Program-made: the position numbers and the translations under genes | Assembly (NCBI GenBank): GCA_937923145.1 | Contig: CALAJT010000027.1 | Location: forward strand, 1 to 64,000 | DNA: 64,000 nt | Source of the DNA: an uncultured Rubritalea sp. | GTDB lineage: Bacteria; Verrucomicrobiota; Verrucomicrobiia; Verrucomicrobiales; Akkermansiaceae | Direction: 5' to 3' | Shown here: one piece after another, positions 17,043 to 25,618 of the stretch | How the letters are laid out: every line of letters begins with the position of its first letter | How positions within the stretch are numbered: position 1 is the stretch's first letter | Notes under the pieces: model-generated | What the model was told of the DNA's origin: nothing | Database searches by the model: none | The model's input: only the letters and a program-made list of their open reading frames with translations

Positions 17043-17948
17043 ATGAAAAATAAAGTACTCGTCGTGGCGATAGGTATCTGTCTCCCAACATTCTATCTTA
17101 CTCAAGCATCAGGAGATGAAGATAAGAAACCAGCAAAGAAATTCACTGAAGAGCAGAAGATTTCTAAGGCAATAGGTGAGAAAGCGAGTGAGACAGCAGT
17201 GAAGCCTAAGCAGAAGCGCACCTTATTGGTATTTTCTCGTACCATGGGATACCGTCATAAGTCCATTAAGATAGGCAAAAAGGCATTAGCTATTCTTGGC
17301 AAGCAGACAGGTGCATTTAACGTAGTGATTAGTGATGATTTAGAGAACTTTGAGAAACCACAGATTGATGAATTTGACGCGATCTGCTTTTTAAACACCA
17401 CTCTTGAGGTGTTCGATGGCTCTGGAGATAAGGAACCTATGTTGAAACAAAATCTACTAGACTTCATTTCAAATGGTAAAGGTTTCGTAGGTATTCATGC
17501 CGCTACTGATACTTTCTATAAATGGGAAGCATTTGGCGATATGTTAGGAGCTTATTTTTTAAATCATCCTTGGACTTCAGATAAGGAAGTAGTAATCGAT
17601 GTTGAGAAGGGAACAGAAAATAATGTATTCAACAAAGGAATCCAAGATGGAAGAATGAGCTTTAAAGAAGAAGTTTATCAATTTAAGGCTCCGTATGATT
17701 CTAACAAATTTAATATTTTAACAAGACTGAACACAGAGCTTTCTGATATGAAGGTGAAGGGGATCAAGAGAACGGACAATGACTTTGGTGTTAGTTGGTA
17801 TAAAAGTTATGGTGATGAGGATAAAGGAAGAGTTTTCTATTGCTCACTCGGACACAATGACCATATTTATTGGAACCCAAGCGTGCTAAGCCACTACCTA
17901 GCTGGCATTCAATATGCGCTAGGTGATCTTGAAATACCGGCTGAATAG
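17043..17948 (+). CDS. Exported ThuA-domain protein
   Basis: 301 residues from ATG 17043 (an in-frame upstream ATG at 16983 overlaps accA and is rejected). Signal peptide about 1-23 (VVAIGICLPTFYLTQASG). A ThuA-like glutamine-amidotransferase-fold domain runs from about 53 (TLLVFSRTMGYRHKSI) through GFVGIHAATDTFYKW, MLGAYFLNHPW and a C-terminal RVFYCSLGHNDHIYWNP. ThuA domains are associated with sugar metabolism, but catalysis is unproven; exported versions are abundant in Planctomycetota and Verrucomicrobiota. No neighbouring sugar genes, so substrate unknown. Confidence 0.85.
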   Translation: MKNKVLVVAIGICLPTFYLTQASGDEDKKPAKKFTEEQKISKAIGEKASETAVKPKQKRTLLVFSRTMGYRHKSIKIGKKALAILGKQTGAFNVVISDDLENFEKPQIDEFDAICFLNTTLEVFDGSGDKEPMLKQNLLDFISNGKGFVGIHAATDTFYKWEAFGDMLGAYFLNHPWTSDKEVVIDVEKGTENNVFNKGIQDGRMSFKEEVYQFKAPYDSNKFNILTRLNTELSDMKVKGIKRTDNDFGVSWYKSYGDEDKGRVFYCSLGHNDHIYWNPSVLSHYLAGIQYALGDLEIPAE

Positions 17949-18039
17949 TCAGTGAAGTTGACTAAAAGTCTAGTATTCTAATTTTCAAAAGTTTATTCTT
18001 AACTTGCAATGAGTAGAACTTTCAGTAATATTTGAAAAT

Positions 18040-18579
18040 ATGAACGCAACGGAAGATTTTGAAAGTGCTAAGGATGAGTTTATCGCTCAGTGGGGAGCTC
18101 TAGGATCAAGCTGGGGCATAAGCCGAACTATGGCTCAGGTACACGCTTTACTCATGATCAGCCCAGAGCCTCTGAGCACAGATCAGTGCATGGCGGAACT
18201 TCAGATTAGTCGCGGAAATGCGCATACTAATCTTAAGGAACTTGTTGGGTGGGGTTTAGTAAAAATCGTAGTTAAGAAAGGGGAGCGCAAAGAATTTTTT
18301 GAAGCAGAGAAGGATGTCTGGAAAGTATTTACCATCGTATTACGTGAGCGTAAGCGTAGAGAAATAGACCCAGCACTCACTTTACTTCAAGACTGTGCAG
18401 AGCGTAGTAAAGCGGTCAAAACTGTGGAGGGAAAAGCATTCCATCATCAGATGCAAGAGCTGGAACAGTTCTGCAAGTTTGCATCCAAGGTGGGAGAGAA
18501 AATTAGCCATCTCAAGTATGGACCAGCAGTGAAATACGCTGATAAATTCCTCGGGTTACTACCTAAACAGAAGGATTAG
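18040..18579 (+). CDS. GbsR/MarR-type transcriptional regulator
   Basis: 179 residues. Winged helix-turn-helix at about 25-85 (ALLMISPEPLSTDQCMAELQISRGNAHTNLKELVGWGLVKIV) of the GbsR-like MarR subgroup, with a long C-terminal helical dimerisation region. GbsR of Bacillus represses choline/glycine-betaine genes; here no osmolyte genes are adjacent, so the target is unknown. Located between the ThuA protein and tRNA-Phe. Confidence 0.85.
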   Translation: MNATEDFESAKDEFIAQWGALGSSWGISRTMAQVHALLMISPEPLSTDQCMAELQISRGNAHTNLKELVGWGLVKIVVKKGERKEFFEAEKDVWKVFTIVLRERKRREIDPALTLLQDCAERSKAVKTVEGKAFHHQMQELEQFCKFASKVGEKISHLKYGPAVKYADKFLGLLPKQKD

Positions 18580-18632
18580 TTTTGCAGCGATAAGGTTTAA
18601 TGAAAAAAATTCGTGAAAAGGACATTTTAATA

Positions 18633-18661
18633 TTGTCAAATCGCCTATGAACATCTAACTA
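18633..18661 (+). promoter_or_regulatory. Candidate promoter of tRNA-Phe
   Basis: TTGTCA (18633-18638) and TAACTA (18656-18661), 17-base spacer, about 58 bases before the mature tRNA 5' end. Confidence 0.4.
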
Positions 18662-18719
18662 TGCGCACCGCAACGAAGATGATCTTTAACGAGCTCAACT
18701 TAGTTGAAGTTTCAAAGTT

Positions 18720-18795
18720 GGCCCAATAGCTCAGTTGGTAGAGCAGCGGATTGAAAATCCGCGTGTCCTTGGTTCGAATCCGAGTTGGGCCACCA
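18720..18795 (+). tRNA. tRNA-Phe (GAA anticodon)
   Basis: Cloverleaf by inspection: acceptor stem GGCCCAA pairs with TTGGGCC, D-arm GCTC...GAGC, anticodon stem GCGGA/TCCGC around TTGAAAA (anticodon GAA), T-arm with TTCGAAT loop, discriminator A and genome-encoded CCA ending at 18795. A terminator follows within 5 bases. Confidence 0.97.
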
Positions 18796-18799
18796 CTTT

Positions 18800-18826
18800 A
18801 ATCCCTTATTTATAAGGGATTTTTTG
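18800..18826 (+). terminator. Rho-independent terminator after tRNA-Phe
   Basis: AATCCCTTAT...ATAAGGGATT stem with a two-base loop followed by six T. Confidence 0.85.
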
Positions 18827-18873
18827 GTTTCAAGATTGTGACGTTTTTGTTGTCTTCTTTTCGGGTATACACG

Positions 18874-18902
18874 TTGACAATAGTTTTCTCTGGCTTTATC
18901 AG
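18874..18902 (+). promoter_or_regulatory. Candidate promoter of the troA-like gene
   Basis: Perfect TTGACA at 18874-18879 and TATCAG at 18897-18902, 17-base spacer. The ATG at 18909 is only 6 bases beyond the -10 box, so a transcript from this promoter would be leaderless or nearly so. Confidence 0.45.
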
Positions 18903-18908
18903 GCTATC

Positions 18909-19853
18909 ATGAAATTAATACATAAAGTAAGTCTATTTGTCGCAGTAGCTAGCACGTTACTAGCCTCTAGTTGTAATAAGAAAAATAAGGTCATTTGGAA
19001 AACCGATGATAAAGTTAAAGTCGTTGCAACGACCACGATGGTTACTGATCTAGTGAAGCAGATCGGTGGCGATAAAGTTGAAGTCTATGGTTTAATGGAT
19101 GAGGGCGTCGATCCACACAGTTATGAAGGTAAACCTACTGATACCATAGCGACTAAAACAGCAGATCTAGTAGTCTACTCTGGTCTCCATCTAGAACATA
19201 AACTTGCAGATATGTTAGAGAAGATGGATAAGTCTGTGGCAGCCACTACAGAGATGGATAAGAAGTCTCTCATCACTCCTGAGGAAGAACTCAGCCAATA
19301 CGCTGACCCTCACGTATGGGGAGATCCTCAACTCTGGGCAAAGGCTGTAAAACCTGTAGTTGAGGCACTTAGTAAGACAGATGCTACAAATGCTGACTAC
19401 TACAAAAAACGTGGTGATGTTTACCTAGTAGAATTGAATAGACTCTATGTATGGTCAAAGAAAAGGCTAACTGAAATTCCTGATGAGCACCGTGTTTTAG
19501 TAACGAGCCACGATGCATTCATGTATTTCTCCCGTGCTTATGGTCTAGAAGTAAAAGCGATTGATGGACTAGCTCCAGATGACAAAGCTGGTCCCAAAAA
19601 AGTGAAGGATTTGATTCAATTCATTAAAGATCGTAAGCTTAAGATGATCTTCTCTGAGCATGCCGTAAATGCGAAGAGTGTGAAGTCTATAGCGCAAGAC
19701 GCAGGAGTAGCTATTTCAGAAAAAGAACTTTTCTCTGATGCTACTGGAATCTCTGGTGAAATGGAGACTGTAAATGGCGAAACTTATGATCTAGGAACTT
19801 ACATCGGTATGCAGAAGCATAATGTGAATGCAATCGTAGGAGGTCTTAAGTAA
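18909..19853 (+). CDS. Metal ABC transporter substrate-binding lipoprotein, TroA/ZnuA family
   Basis: 314 residues. Lipoprotein signal with lipobox ASSC (Cys22) anchors it on the periplasmic side. The four expected metal ligands can be placed: His in DPHSYE, His in DPHVWGD, His in SHDAFMYF, and Asp in LFSDATG, the His3-Asp set of TroA-type binders. There is no His-rich loop as in many ZnuA proteins. It probably captures Mn, Zn or Fe; the sequence does not settle which. First gene of a transporter locus with an ATPase and two permeases. Confidence 0.88.
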   Translation: MKLIHKVSLFVAVASTLLASSCNKKNKVIWKTDDKVKVVATTTMVTDLVKQIGGDKVEVYGLMDEGVDPHSYEGKPTDTIATKTADLVVYSGLHLEHKLADMLEKMDKSVAATTEMDKKSLITPEEELSQYADPHVWGDPQLWAKAVKPVVEALSKTDATNADYYKKRGDVYLVELNRLYVWSKKRLTEIPDEHRVLVTSHDAFMYFSRAYGLEVKAIDGLAPDDKAGPKKVKDLIQFIKDRKLKMIFSEHAVNAKSVKSIAQDAGVAISEKELFSDATGISGEMETVNGETYDLGTYIGMQKHNVNAIVGGLK

Positions 19854-19869
19854 AACTATCTCGGATAGA

Positions 19870-19911
19870 ATTTGAGATTTGAGATTTGAGATTTGTAATT
19901 TGAGATTTGTA
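19870..19911 (+). repeat. 7-bp tandem repeat (ATTTGAG units)
   Basis: Six consecutive 7-bp units, ATTTGAG four times with two ATTTGTA variants, in the 75-bp gap between the troA-like gene and the ATPase gene. Copy number may vary and would change the spacing ahead of the ATPase start at 19929. Confidence 0.85.
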
Positions 19912-19928
19912 ACTATAGTAATGAAGCG

Positions 19929-20693
19929 ATGATTGCTCTCGAAACTCATGATTTAACTGTCACCTACCACAAACGCCCTGTGCTTTACGGAGTAGATGTG
20001 GAAGTAGAGGAGGGGAGTCTGGTCGGAATCATTGGACCCAATGGTGCAGGTAAATCTACATTGATCAAAACCATCATGGGAGTAGTTCCTAACTCAGGTG
20101 GCTGGGTGAAGGTCTATGGTAAACCGATTTCTGAAAACCTTCACCGTGTAGGTTATGTTCCCCAGCGTGAGAGTGTCGACTGGGATTTTCCTGTGACGGT
20201 CATGGATGTGGCTCTGATGGGCACTTATGGAAAGCTAGGCTTATTTGGCAGAGTAGGTAAAAAGGAAAAGATAATAGCCTCAGAAGCACTGGATAAAGTA
20301 GGTATGTTACCTTATGCTAAACGCCAGATCGGTAACCTTTCAGGAGGTCAGCAACAACGCGTTTTCCTAGCCCGAGCTCTAGCTCAGGATAGTGACCTCT
20401 ATTTTATGGATGAACCATTCACTGGTGTCGATGCTGCTACAGAATCAGCGATCATTGAGCTTCTTAAAGAAATGAGAGCCAACGGTAAGACTGTGCTGGT
20501 AGTGCATCATGACCTACAGAGTGCTAAAGATTATTTTGATCATCTTTTATTACTTAACATGCGCCTCGTAGCTTATGGAAAAACAGAAGATATGTACAAC
20601 ACTGAATTACTCCAAAAAACTTATGGTGGGAGATTGACTATCCTTGATGAAGTCGCTGGCAAGGCGGCTCGAATTCCTGAGGCGAGGCATTAA
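19929..20693 (+). CDS. Metal ABC transporter ATP-binding protein (TroB/ZnuC family)
   Basis: 254 residues. Walker A GPNGAGKST, Q-loop YVPQRESVDWDFPVTV (the WDFPVTV stretch is typical of the Mn/Zn family), ABC signature LSGGQQQR, Walker B LYFMDEPFTGVD and H-loop VVHHD are all present. It energises import through the two adjacent permeases. Starts 75 bases after the troA-like gene; the permease begins 8 bases after its stop. Confidence 0.93.
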   Translation: MIALETHDLTVTYHKRPVLYGVDVEVEEGSLVGIIGPNGAGKSTLIKTIMGVVPNSGGWVKVYGKPISENLHRVGYVPQRESVDWDFPVTVMDVALMGTYGKLGLFGRVGKKEKIIASEALDKVGMLPYAKRQIGNLSGGQQQRVFLARALAQDSDLYFMDEPFTGVDAATESAIIELLKEMRANGKTVLVVHHDLQSAKDYFDHLLLLNMRLVAYGKTEDMYNTELLQKTYGGRLTILDEVAGKAARIPEARH

Positions 20694-20701
20694 ATTTGAT
20701 T

Positions 20702-22048
20702 ATGTTAGATCTCTCCACTATCACAGACTCCTTTCTAGGTAACCTCGCGCTTACATTGAGCCAGAAGGCTCCAATAGCTGCGATCTGTGTGGGGATTTGC
20801 TGTGGTCTGTTAGGAGCTTTTGTTGTAGTTCGCCGTGTTGCTCTTGTGGGCGATGCACTATCGCATGCGGTTTTTCCTGGGGTCGTAGCTGGCTTCATGT
20901 GGAGCGAAGAACGTAGCCCTGGAGTCATTTTTGCCTGCGCTGCAGTAGCTGGCTTGTTAGGCGTAGCAGTGGTTCAGGCGATAGTGAAAAGCACCAGGCT
21001 TAAATCTGATGCAGCTTTAGGTATCGTCCTAGCCTCATTTTTCGCCTTTGGTGTCTTCTGGAATTCCACGGATTCACAATCTGGAGTCACTGACTTTCTC
21101 TACGGAGATCTTACTACAATCACAGACTCAGATCTATGGTTAATGGTTGCATCCACTTTCGTAGTGAGCACTTTAGTATGGATTTTCCTCAGACCATTTC
21201 GTGTGCTTAGTTTCGATGAAGGATTCGCAGTAGGATTAGGCTACCCAGTAAAACTGCTCAACGGATTATTCTACGGTCTCCTTGCATTTGCAGTAGTCGT
21301 GGCGATGCAGGCAGTAGGAGTTATCCTCGTCTCCGCTATGCTCATCACTCCAGCGGCTACAGCATACTTATTAACTGACCGTATTCAGAAAATGATGGTC
21401 ATTTCAGTTGCTCTAGGAATTGCATCTGCTCTGGGCGGCTGGTGGATTGCTAATCTCGATGTCAGGTTCCAATCAGGACCTATGATCACCCTATTCGGAT
21501 CGACTCTTTTTGGACTCGTCTACTTCTTTGCCCCTCGCCACGGCATCATGGCTAAATTCCTCCGTAGGGCAGGGCAGAAATCTCGTGTCCATCGTGAGAA
21601 CACTCTCAAGGCAATTTATCGTATTATCGAACGTAATGGCTTCAAAGGTGCGGGAGTAGGAATAGAACAACTAGCCTCGAGCAGAAAACTAACCATCGAG
21701 AGAGTAGAGAAAGATGGAGCGAGTCTTGTTAGAGCGGGTGAGGCAACATGGGAAGAAGGGAACTCAGCGATCTATCTCACATCCTCCGGCTGGAGACGTG
21801 CTGTAGAAATCGTCAGAAATCACAGACTCTGGGAACTCTACCTAACAGATCAAGCCAACTATTCACCAGACCACGTGCACGATGATGCGGAGAAAATAGA
21901 GCACATCTTAGGAGCCGACATGGTGCGTAAGCTAGAGCGAGATCTAGACTTCCCTGAATACGATCCACACGGTAGCCCGATCCCGAGCTTAGAAGCGACT
22001 ATGCAGCTAGAAACGGTAGCTGGAAAACAGGAGGAGACTGGCTATTAA
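20702..22048 (+). CDS. Metal ABC permease fused to a DtxR-like regulator domain
   Basis: 449 residues from ATG 20702. Residues 1-285 are an ABC-3 family permease with about eight membrane helices (RRVALVGDALSHAVFPGVV is the family motif). Residues about 300-449 are soluble: a winged-helix-like segment (RIIERNGFKGAGVGIEQLASSRKLT) followed by SGWRRAVEIVRNHRLWELYL and PDHVHDDAEKIEHILG, the dimerisation/metal-sensing signature of DtxR/MntR repressors. In Treponema the regulator TroR is a separate gene of the tro operon; here it appears fused to TroC. Whether the domain still binds DNA while membrane-tethered is unknown. Confidence 0.88.
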   Translation: MLDLSTITDSFLGNLALTLSQKAPIAAICVGICCGLLGAFVVVRRVALVGDALSHAVFPGVVAGFMWSEERSPGVIFACAAVAGLLGVAVVQAIVKSTRLKSDAALGIVLASFFAFGVFWNSTDSQSGVTDFLYGDLTTITDSDLWLMVASTFVVSTLVWIFLRPFRVLSFDEGFAVGLGYPVKLLNGLFYGLLAFAVVVAMQAVGVILVSAMLITPAATAYLLTDRIQKMMVISVALGIASALGGWWIANLDVRFQSGPMITLFGSTLFGLVYFFAPRHGIMAKFLRRAGQKSRVHRENTLKAIYRIIERNGFKGAGVGIEQLASSRKLTIERVEKDGASLVRAGEATWEEGNSAIYLTSSGWRRAVEIVRNHRLWELYLTDQANYSPDHVHDDAEKIEHILGADMVRKLERDLDFPEYDPHGSPIPSLEATMQLETVAGKQEETGY

Positions 22049-22109
22049 ACGATTTTATATTTAGTTTAAATAGGATTGAATTAAACAATTTTTGTGGTAA
22101 ATTATATTT

Positions 22110-22358
22110 ATGAGTAGTTCAACGATGTCGAAAAATAATCAAACCACGATTCCTAAGGAAATACGTGAAAAGCTAGGGCTACACCCAGGAGGTAAGATTA
22201 AGTATGAAATAGTGGATGATGTAGTCGTGCTAAAATCTGTACCTAGCGTTATGGATTTAGCAGGGATTTTACAGATACCTGATGATAAAAAGAATATACC
22301 TTTCAAGGTGGTACGTGAAGTAGCCAGAAAAGAATGGGTGAAACAAGCAATTAACTAA
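22110..22358 (+). CDS. AbrB/MazE-type antitoxin (VapB-like)
   Basis: 82 residues. The swapped-hairpin AbrB fold is recognisable in TIPKEIREKLGLHPGGKIKYEIVDDVVVLK. The C-terminal part (residues about 45-82) would bind and neutralise the toxin. The toxin gene begins 7 bases after its stop. Together they form a type II toxin-antitoxin module placed inside the metal-transport operon. AT-rich sequence upstream (22049-22109) could hold its own promoter. Confidence 0.85.
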   Translation: MSSSTMSKNNQTTIPKEIREKLGLHPGGKIKYEIVDDVVVLKSVPSVMDLAGILQIPDDKKNIPFKVVREVARKEWVKQAIN

Positions 22359-22365
22359 ATTTGAG

Positions 22366-22779
22366 ATGTTAATAGACACTAACACAATTGTTAGATTTGT
22401 TACTAGAGATCCAGAAAAGCAATTTCTGCAAGTAGAAGTGGTTTTAAAGGATGCTGCTGAAGGGAAGATACGACTTCATCTACTCCCGATGGTTTTAGCT
22501 GAAAGTGTCTATGTATTGCATTCATTTTACGAGTTATCTAGAATAGACATCAGTAACGCTTTGATCGCATTTGTCAGTTCAGCAGAAATAGTTACAGATG
22601 ATCCTAAGGTATTAACTGCTGCATTAGATTTTTTTGGCAAAACTAAATTAGATTTTGTAGACTGTTATTTAGCTGCAAACGGACTTGTTCATTCGGCTCA
22701 AGTTCTCTCTTTCGATAAAGACTTTGGTAAGGTTAATGGTCTTGATTGGATAAACCCAAGCACTTACAAGAGGCAGTAA
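22366..22779 (+). CDS. PIN-domain toxin (VapC-like ribonuclease)
   Basis: 137 residues. PIN-domain acidic residues: Asp3-Asp/Thr in MLIDTNTIVRF, Glu in AESVYVL, and Asp residues in KLDFVDCYLAA and LSFDKDFGKV, so the active site looks complete. VapC toxins cleave tRNA or rRNA. Its TAA stop overlaps the ATG of the following permease (TAATG at 22777-22781), which ties expression of the second permease to translation through the toxin. Confidence 0.87.
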   Translation: MLIDTNTIVRFVTRDPEKQFLQVEVVLKDAAEGKIRLHLLPMVLAESVYVLHSFYELSRIDISNALIAFVSSAEIVTDDPKVLTAALDFFGKTKLDFVDCYLAANGLVHSAQVLSFDKDFGKVNGLDWINPSTYKRQ

Positions 22780-23678
22780 TGATTACTACTTTTGACCCTT
22801 GGGGATGGATGATGCTGCAGAGCTTTTTGGTGGCATTGCCATGTGCGTTGCTGGGATCTTATTTGATTCTGCGTAGAATGTCGTTGGTGGGTGATGCTAT
22901 TTCTCATAGTGCGCTGCCAGGAATTGTAGTGGCATTTGCGTTTGTGGGTGACTTGGCTTCTCCTTGGTTACTAGTGGGGGCTGCGGTTGCTGGAGTTTTG
23001 GTTACATTTTTGATTGAACAGATTCATCGTCGGACACGTATTAAACAAGATTCTGCTATCGGGATTGCATTTACATCTTTGTTCGCTCTTGGATTGGTGC
23101 TTATAAGGTTTCTGTTAGGGGATAAAGTTCATTTGGATCAGGATGCTGTATTGAAAGGTAATCTCTCACATGTTGCCTTTGCTCCTAAAGTTTCTTTCCT
23201 TGGAGCTGAAGTTCCTGATCTCTTATTCACTTCTGCTATAGTAACCATCGTTACGATAATTCTGTTAGTTATCTTTTATCGTGTGCTCACATTGAGCTCT
23301 TTTGATGCAGGTCTAGCGGCATCGTTTGGATATAGACCTGGAGTGGTGCATTATTTATTAATGGCAGTGCTCTCTGTGGTCGTAGTAGCTGCATTCGGAG
23401 CAGTTGGAGCTATTCTTGTGATCGCGCTTTTGATCTTGCCTGGAGCTACAGCCTACCTTTGCACACATCGTTTAAAACTGATGTTAATTCTCTCGGGAGT
23501 TCATGCTTTGATTTCGTCGATTTTAGGAATCTATATTAGCATTTGGTTCGATGGCAAAGAGTCTGCGGCTATAGTGGTAGCAGGAACCTTGTTATTCTTA
23601 CTAGCATGGTTATTCGGACCAGCTGATGGGGTCGTAGTGAAAGCGATACACAGACGTATCAATACCAGCCCGATTTAG
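22779..23678 (+). CDS. Metal ABC transporter permease, second subunit (TroD/ZnuB family)
   Basis: 299 residues from ATG 22779 (an earlier in-frame start at 22746 lies inside the toxin gene). ABC-3 family permease with about eight helices; RRMSLVGDAISHSALPGIVVAF is the family motif and AFGAVGAILVIALLILPGATAYL a conserved helix pair. It pairs with the permease at 20702. Start codon overlaps the toxin stop. Its 3' end overlaps the convergent GTPase gene by 4 bases. Confidence 0.92.
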   Translation: MITTFDPWGWMMLQSFLVALPCALLGSYLILRRMSLVGDAISHSALPGIVVAFAFVGDLASPWLLVGAAVAGVLVTFLIEQIHRRTRIKQDSAIGIAFTSLFALGLVLIRFLLGDKVHLDQDAVLKGNLSHVAFAPKVSFLGAEVPDLLFTSAIVTIVTIILLVIFYRVLTLSSFDAGLAASFGYRPGVVHYLLMAVLSVVVVAAFGAVGAILVIALLILPGATAYLCTHRLKLMLILSGVHALISSILGIYISIWFDGKESAAIVVAGTLLFLLAWLFGPADGVVVKAIHRRINTSPI

Positions 23679-25474
23679 CGGCCTATATTCAGTAGTGTCT
23701 TAGCAGCATTTAGCTTAGGATTATTAATCACTAGGCGCACTTTATTCGTTCTGATTCGTTCATCAATAGCACCGGAGATGCGTTGTTGTATTTCAGCTGA
23801 TGCTCGTTTTACTCTTCCTTTACTACAGGTGCAGTGCATGACGATCATTGAAATAATTCCAGCTGGGATGAGCGATAGCATGAAGCTTGTGAGCCATAAT
23901 GAAGCTGGTGGGGAAGGATATTCATTCCAGTGATGAGTAAGTGACTTAGCAGTGTCGCTCAGAGTGCTGAAGTAGTCAGTGTAGAGAGCTATAGCAGGGC
24001 CTAAAAGCATCGCCCAGAAAACAGTGAAAGCGATGATACCTCCGAGCCACAATGTCATTCCTGAGATACGACTTTTATTTATCACGTTTGCAATGATTTC
24101 TTGAGATTCGATTTCGATACCTGTGAGTCCTTGAATATCGATGATCTCTGAAGATTCATTTAAGACTGTAGTATCGTTATCATTAGTGACTGCATCTAGA
24201 GCATGTGAGAAATTCCTGATGTCGTCACGATAAGCATCGTTAATTAATGAACGGATTCGCTGTCTAGATTGATCACGGAGAGTATTTTCAAAGTCTCGTG
24301 TTTTAGTCCATGACTTTACTGAATGAAATGCGGTCATTACTAATGAAGGAACACTTCCTAAGGTAGTAAAAATCAGTCGATCCCAAGCTCCTTGAGTTAA
24401 ACCTAACAGACCGATCAATGATCGATACGGAAATAGCAGGGCAGGCGTGCGCTCGATAGCATCCGCACGGAATCGTGAACGGATTCCAATATTTAGCTGA
24501 GCTGGGTCGCCTATCACTTCCTTCTGCACGATCTCTGGTAAGGTTGCAGAAAGCTGATCCAGACGCTCAACAGGTGTGCCGATACGATTACGGAAGCCAT
24601 CTAGAGCCTGAGCTAATTCCACACGTGTTCGCTCCATGCGTTGTTCTAGTTGAGATTCCCTATGAGCGAGAAGGGTTTCAGGTTTTTCGATCAAAGGTGA
24701 TAGTGTTGCGGAGAGCTGAGTGCGTGTGATTTGACGTGCCGCTTCATCTCCAGCTATACCAGCATCTGGAACGAAAATAGCGGGGAGAATAGTAGCAGAA
24801 GGAGCATGCTTTTCCCATTTCTCCATTTCCATGATACAGTCATTTTTCACTGCATCTGTTGGAGCTAGAGAATCTCCCTCTGGTCTAAACCTGACTATCG
24901 GAAGGATCAGGGAACCATCCATAGAGCCTACGAATTGTGCTAGCGATGAGTCTCTAATATGTGAAGCTGAAGTGGCTAGTAATTTAATGTTAGACGACAT
25001 CAATGCCATACTAGAAAGAGTCTCTAGCGAAGGATCATGATCAGAATATCCAGGTGTGTCAGCTATTAAATAAGCAGCTCCTAAGTCTAACAGATTTTGT
25101 GGAGAGAGCTTAATAAATCGCTCTCTATCACTTAGGTCACCAAAGGCATGGTGAGACCCTATCCATGTGAGGTTCATACTGCGATCAGTCGCATTCTGAC
25201 CAGATTGAATGAGCTGCATTACTTCCTCAGTAGATTCATTCTCATTGATAAATGTTCGAGCTAGCCAACTCTTGCCTTCACCCACACGACCCACTAGGGC
25301 AAAAGTCGTAGGACCAGCTGATTGGCCCCTATTAATACGCTTCACATCCTGACGGAGAGCATCAGTGATATCACCCAAAGCCCGAGTAAGCGGAGCATCA
25401 TGACCAAATAGCTGATGCACTGCCTTATCAGCTCTATCAGCAAGGTCTACAGGGGGGGTATGGCGGTCTGTCAT
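23675..25474 (-). CDS. Large P-loop GTPase-like protein with two C-terminal membrane helices
   Basis: 599 residues from ATG 25474 (ATG 25483 also possible). G1/Walker A GRVGEGKS at 62-69 and G3 DTPG at 139-142 identify a TRAFAC-class, possibly dynamin-related or Era-like GTPase. A helical middle region (about 270-460) precedes two hydrophobic segments (IIAFTVFWAMLLGPAIALY and LWLTSFMLSLIPAGIISMIVM), then a basic tail. This layout resembles bacterial dynamin-like or inner-membrane GTPases, but no named family is evident. A second protein of similar layout lies at 27400-29442, with an exported M23 peptidase between. Confidence 0.7.
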   Translation of the reverse strand: MTDRHTPPVDLADRADKAVHQLFGHDAPLTRALGDITDALRQDVKRINRGQSAGPTTFALVGRVGEGKSWLARTFINENESTEEVMQLIQSGQNATDRSMNLTWIGSHHAFGDLSDRERFIKLSPQNLLDLGAAYLIADTPGYSDHDPSLETLSSMALMSSNIKLLATSASHIRDSSLAQFVGSMDGSLILPIVRFRPEGDSLAPTDAVKNDCIMEMEKWEKHAPSATILPAIFVPDAGIAGDEAARQITRTQLSATLSPLIEKPETLLAHRESQLEQRMERTRVELAQALDGFRNRIGTPVERLDQLSATLPEIVQKEVIGDPAQLNIGIRSRFRADAIERTPALLFPYRSLIGLLGLTQGAWDRLIFTTLGSVPSLVMTAFHSVKSWTKTRDFENTLRDQSRQRIRSLINDAYRDDIRNFSHALDAVTNDNDTTVLNESSEIIDIQGLTGIEIESQEIIANVINKSRISGMTLWLGGIIAFTVFWAMLLGPAIALYTDYFSTLSDTAKSLTHHWNEYPSPPASLWLTSFMLSLIPAGIISMIVMHCTCSKGRVKRASAEIQQRISGAIDERIRTNKVRLVINNPKLNAAKTLLNIGR

Positions 25475-25618
25475 CGTTGGCATAGAAATAATGTAAACGA
25501 TTCATCTGGTATGGCAATCGACTATTTCGAGCATTTATCTGTTCCGAATTGTAAACACTTTCTACGAATAGCCAAATTTTAGCTTTCATCTTTCTCTGCT
25601 TGTAGGCAAAATATAACT

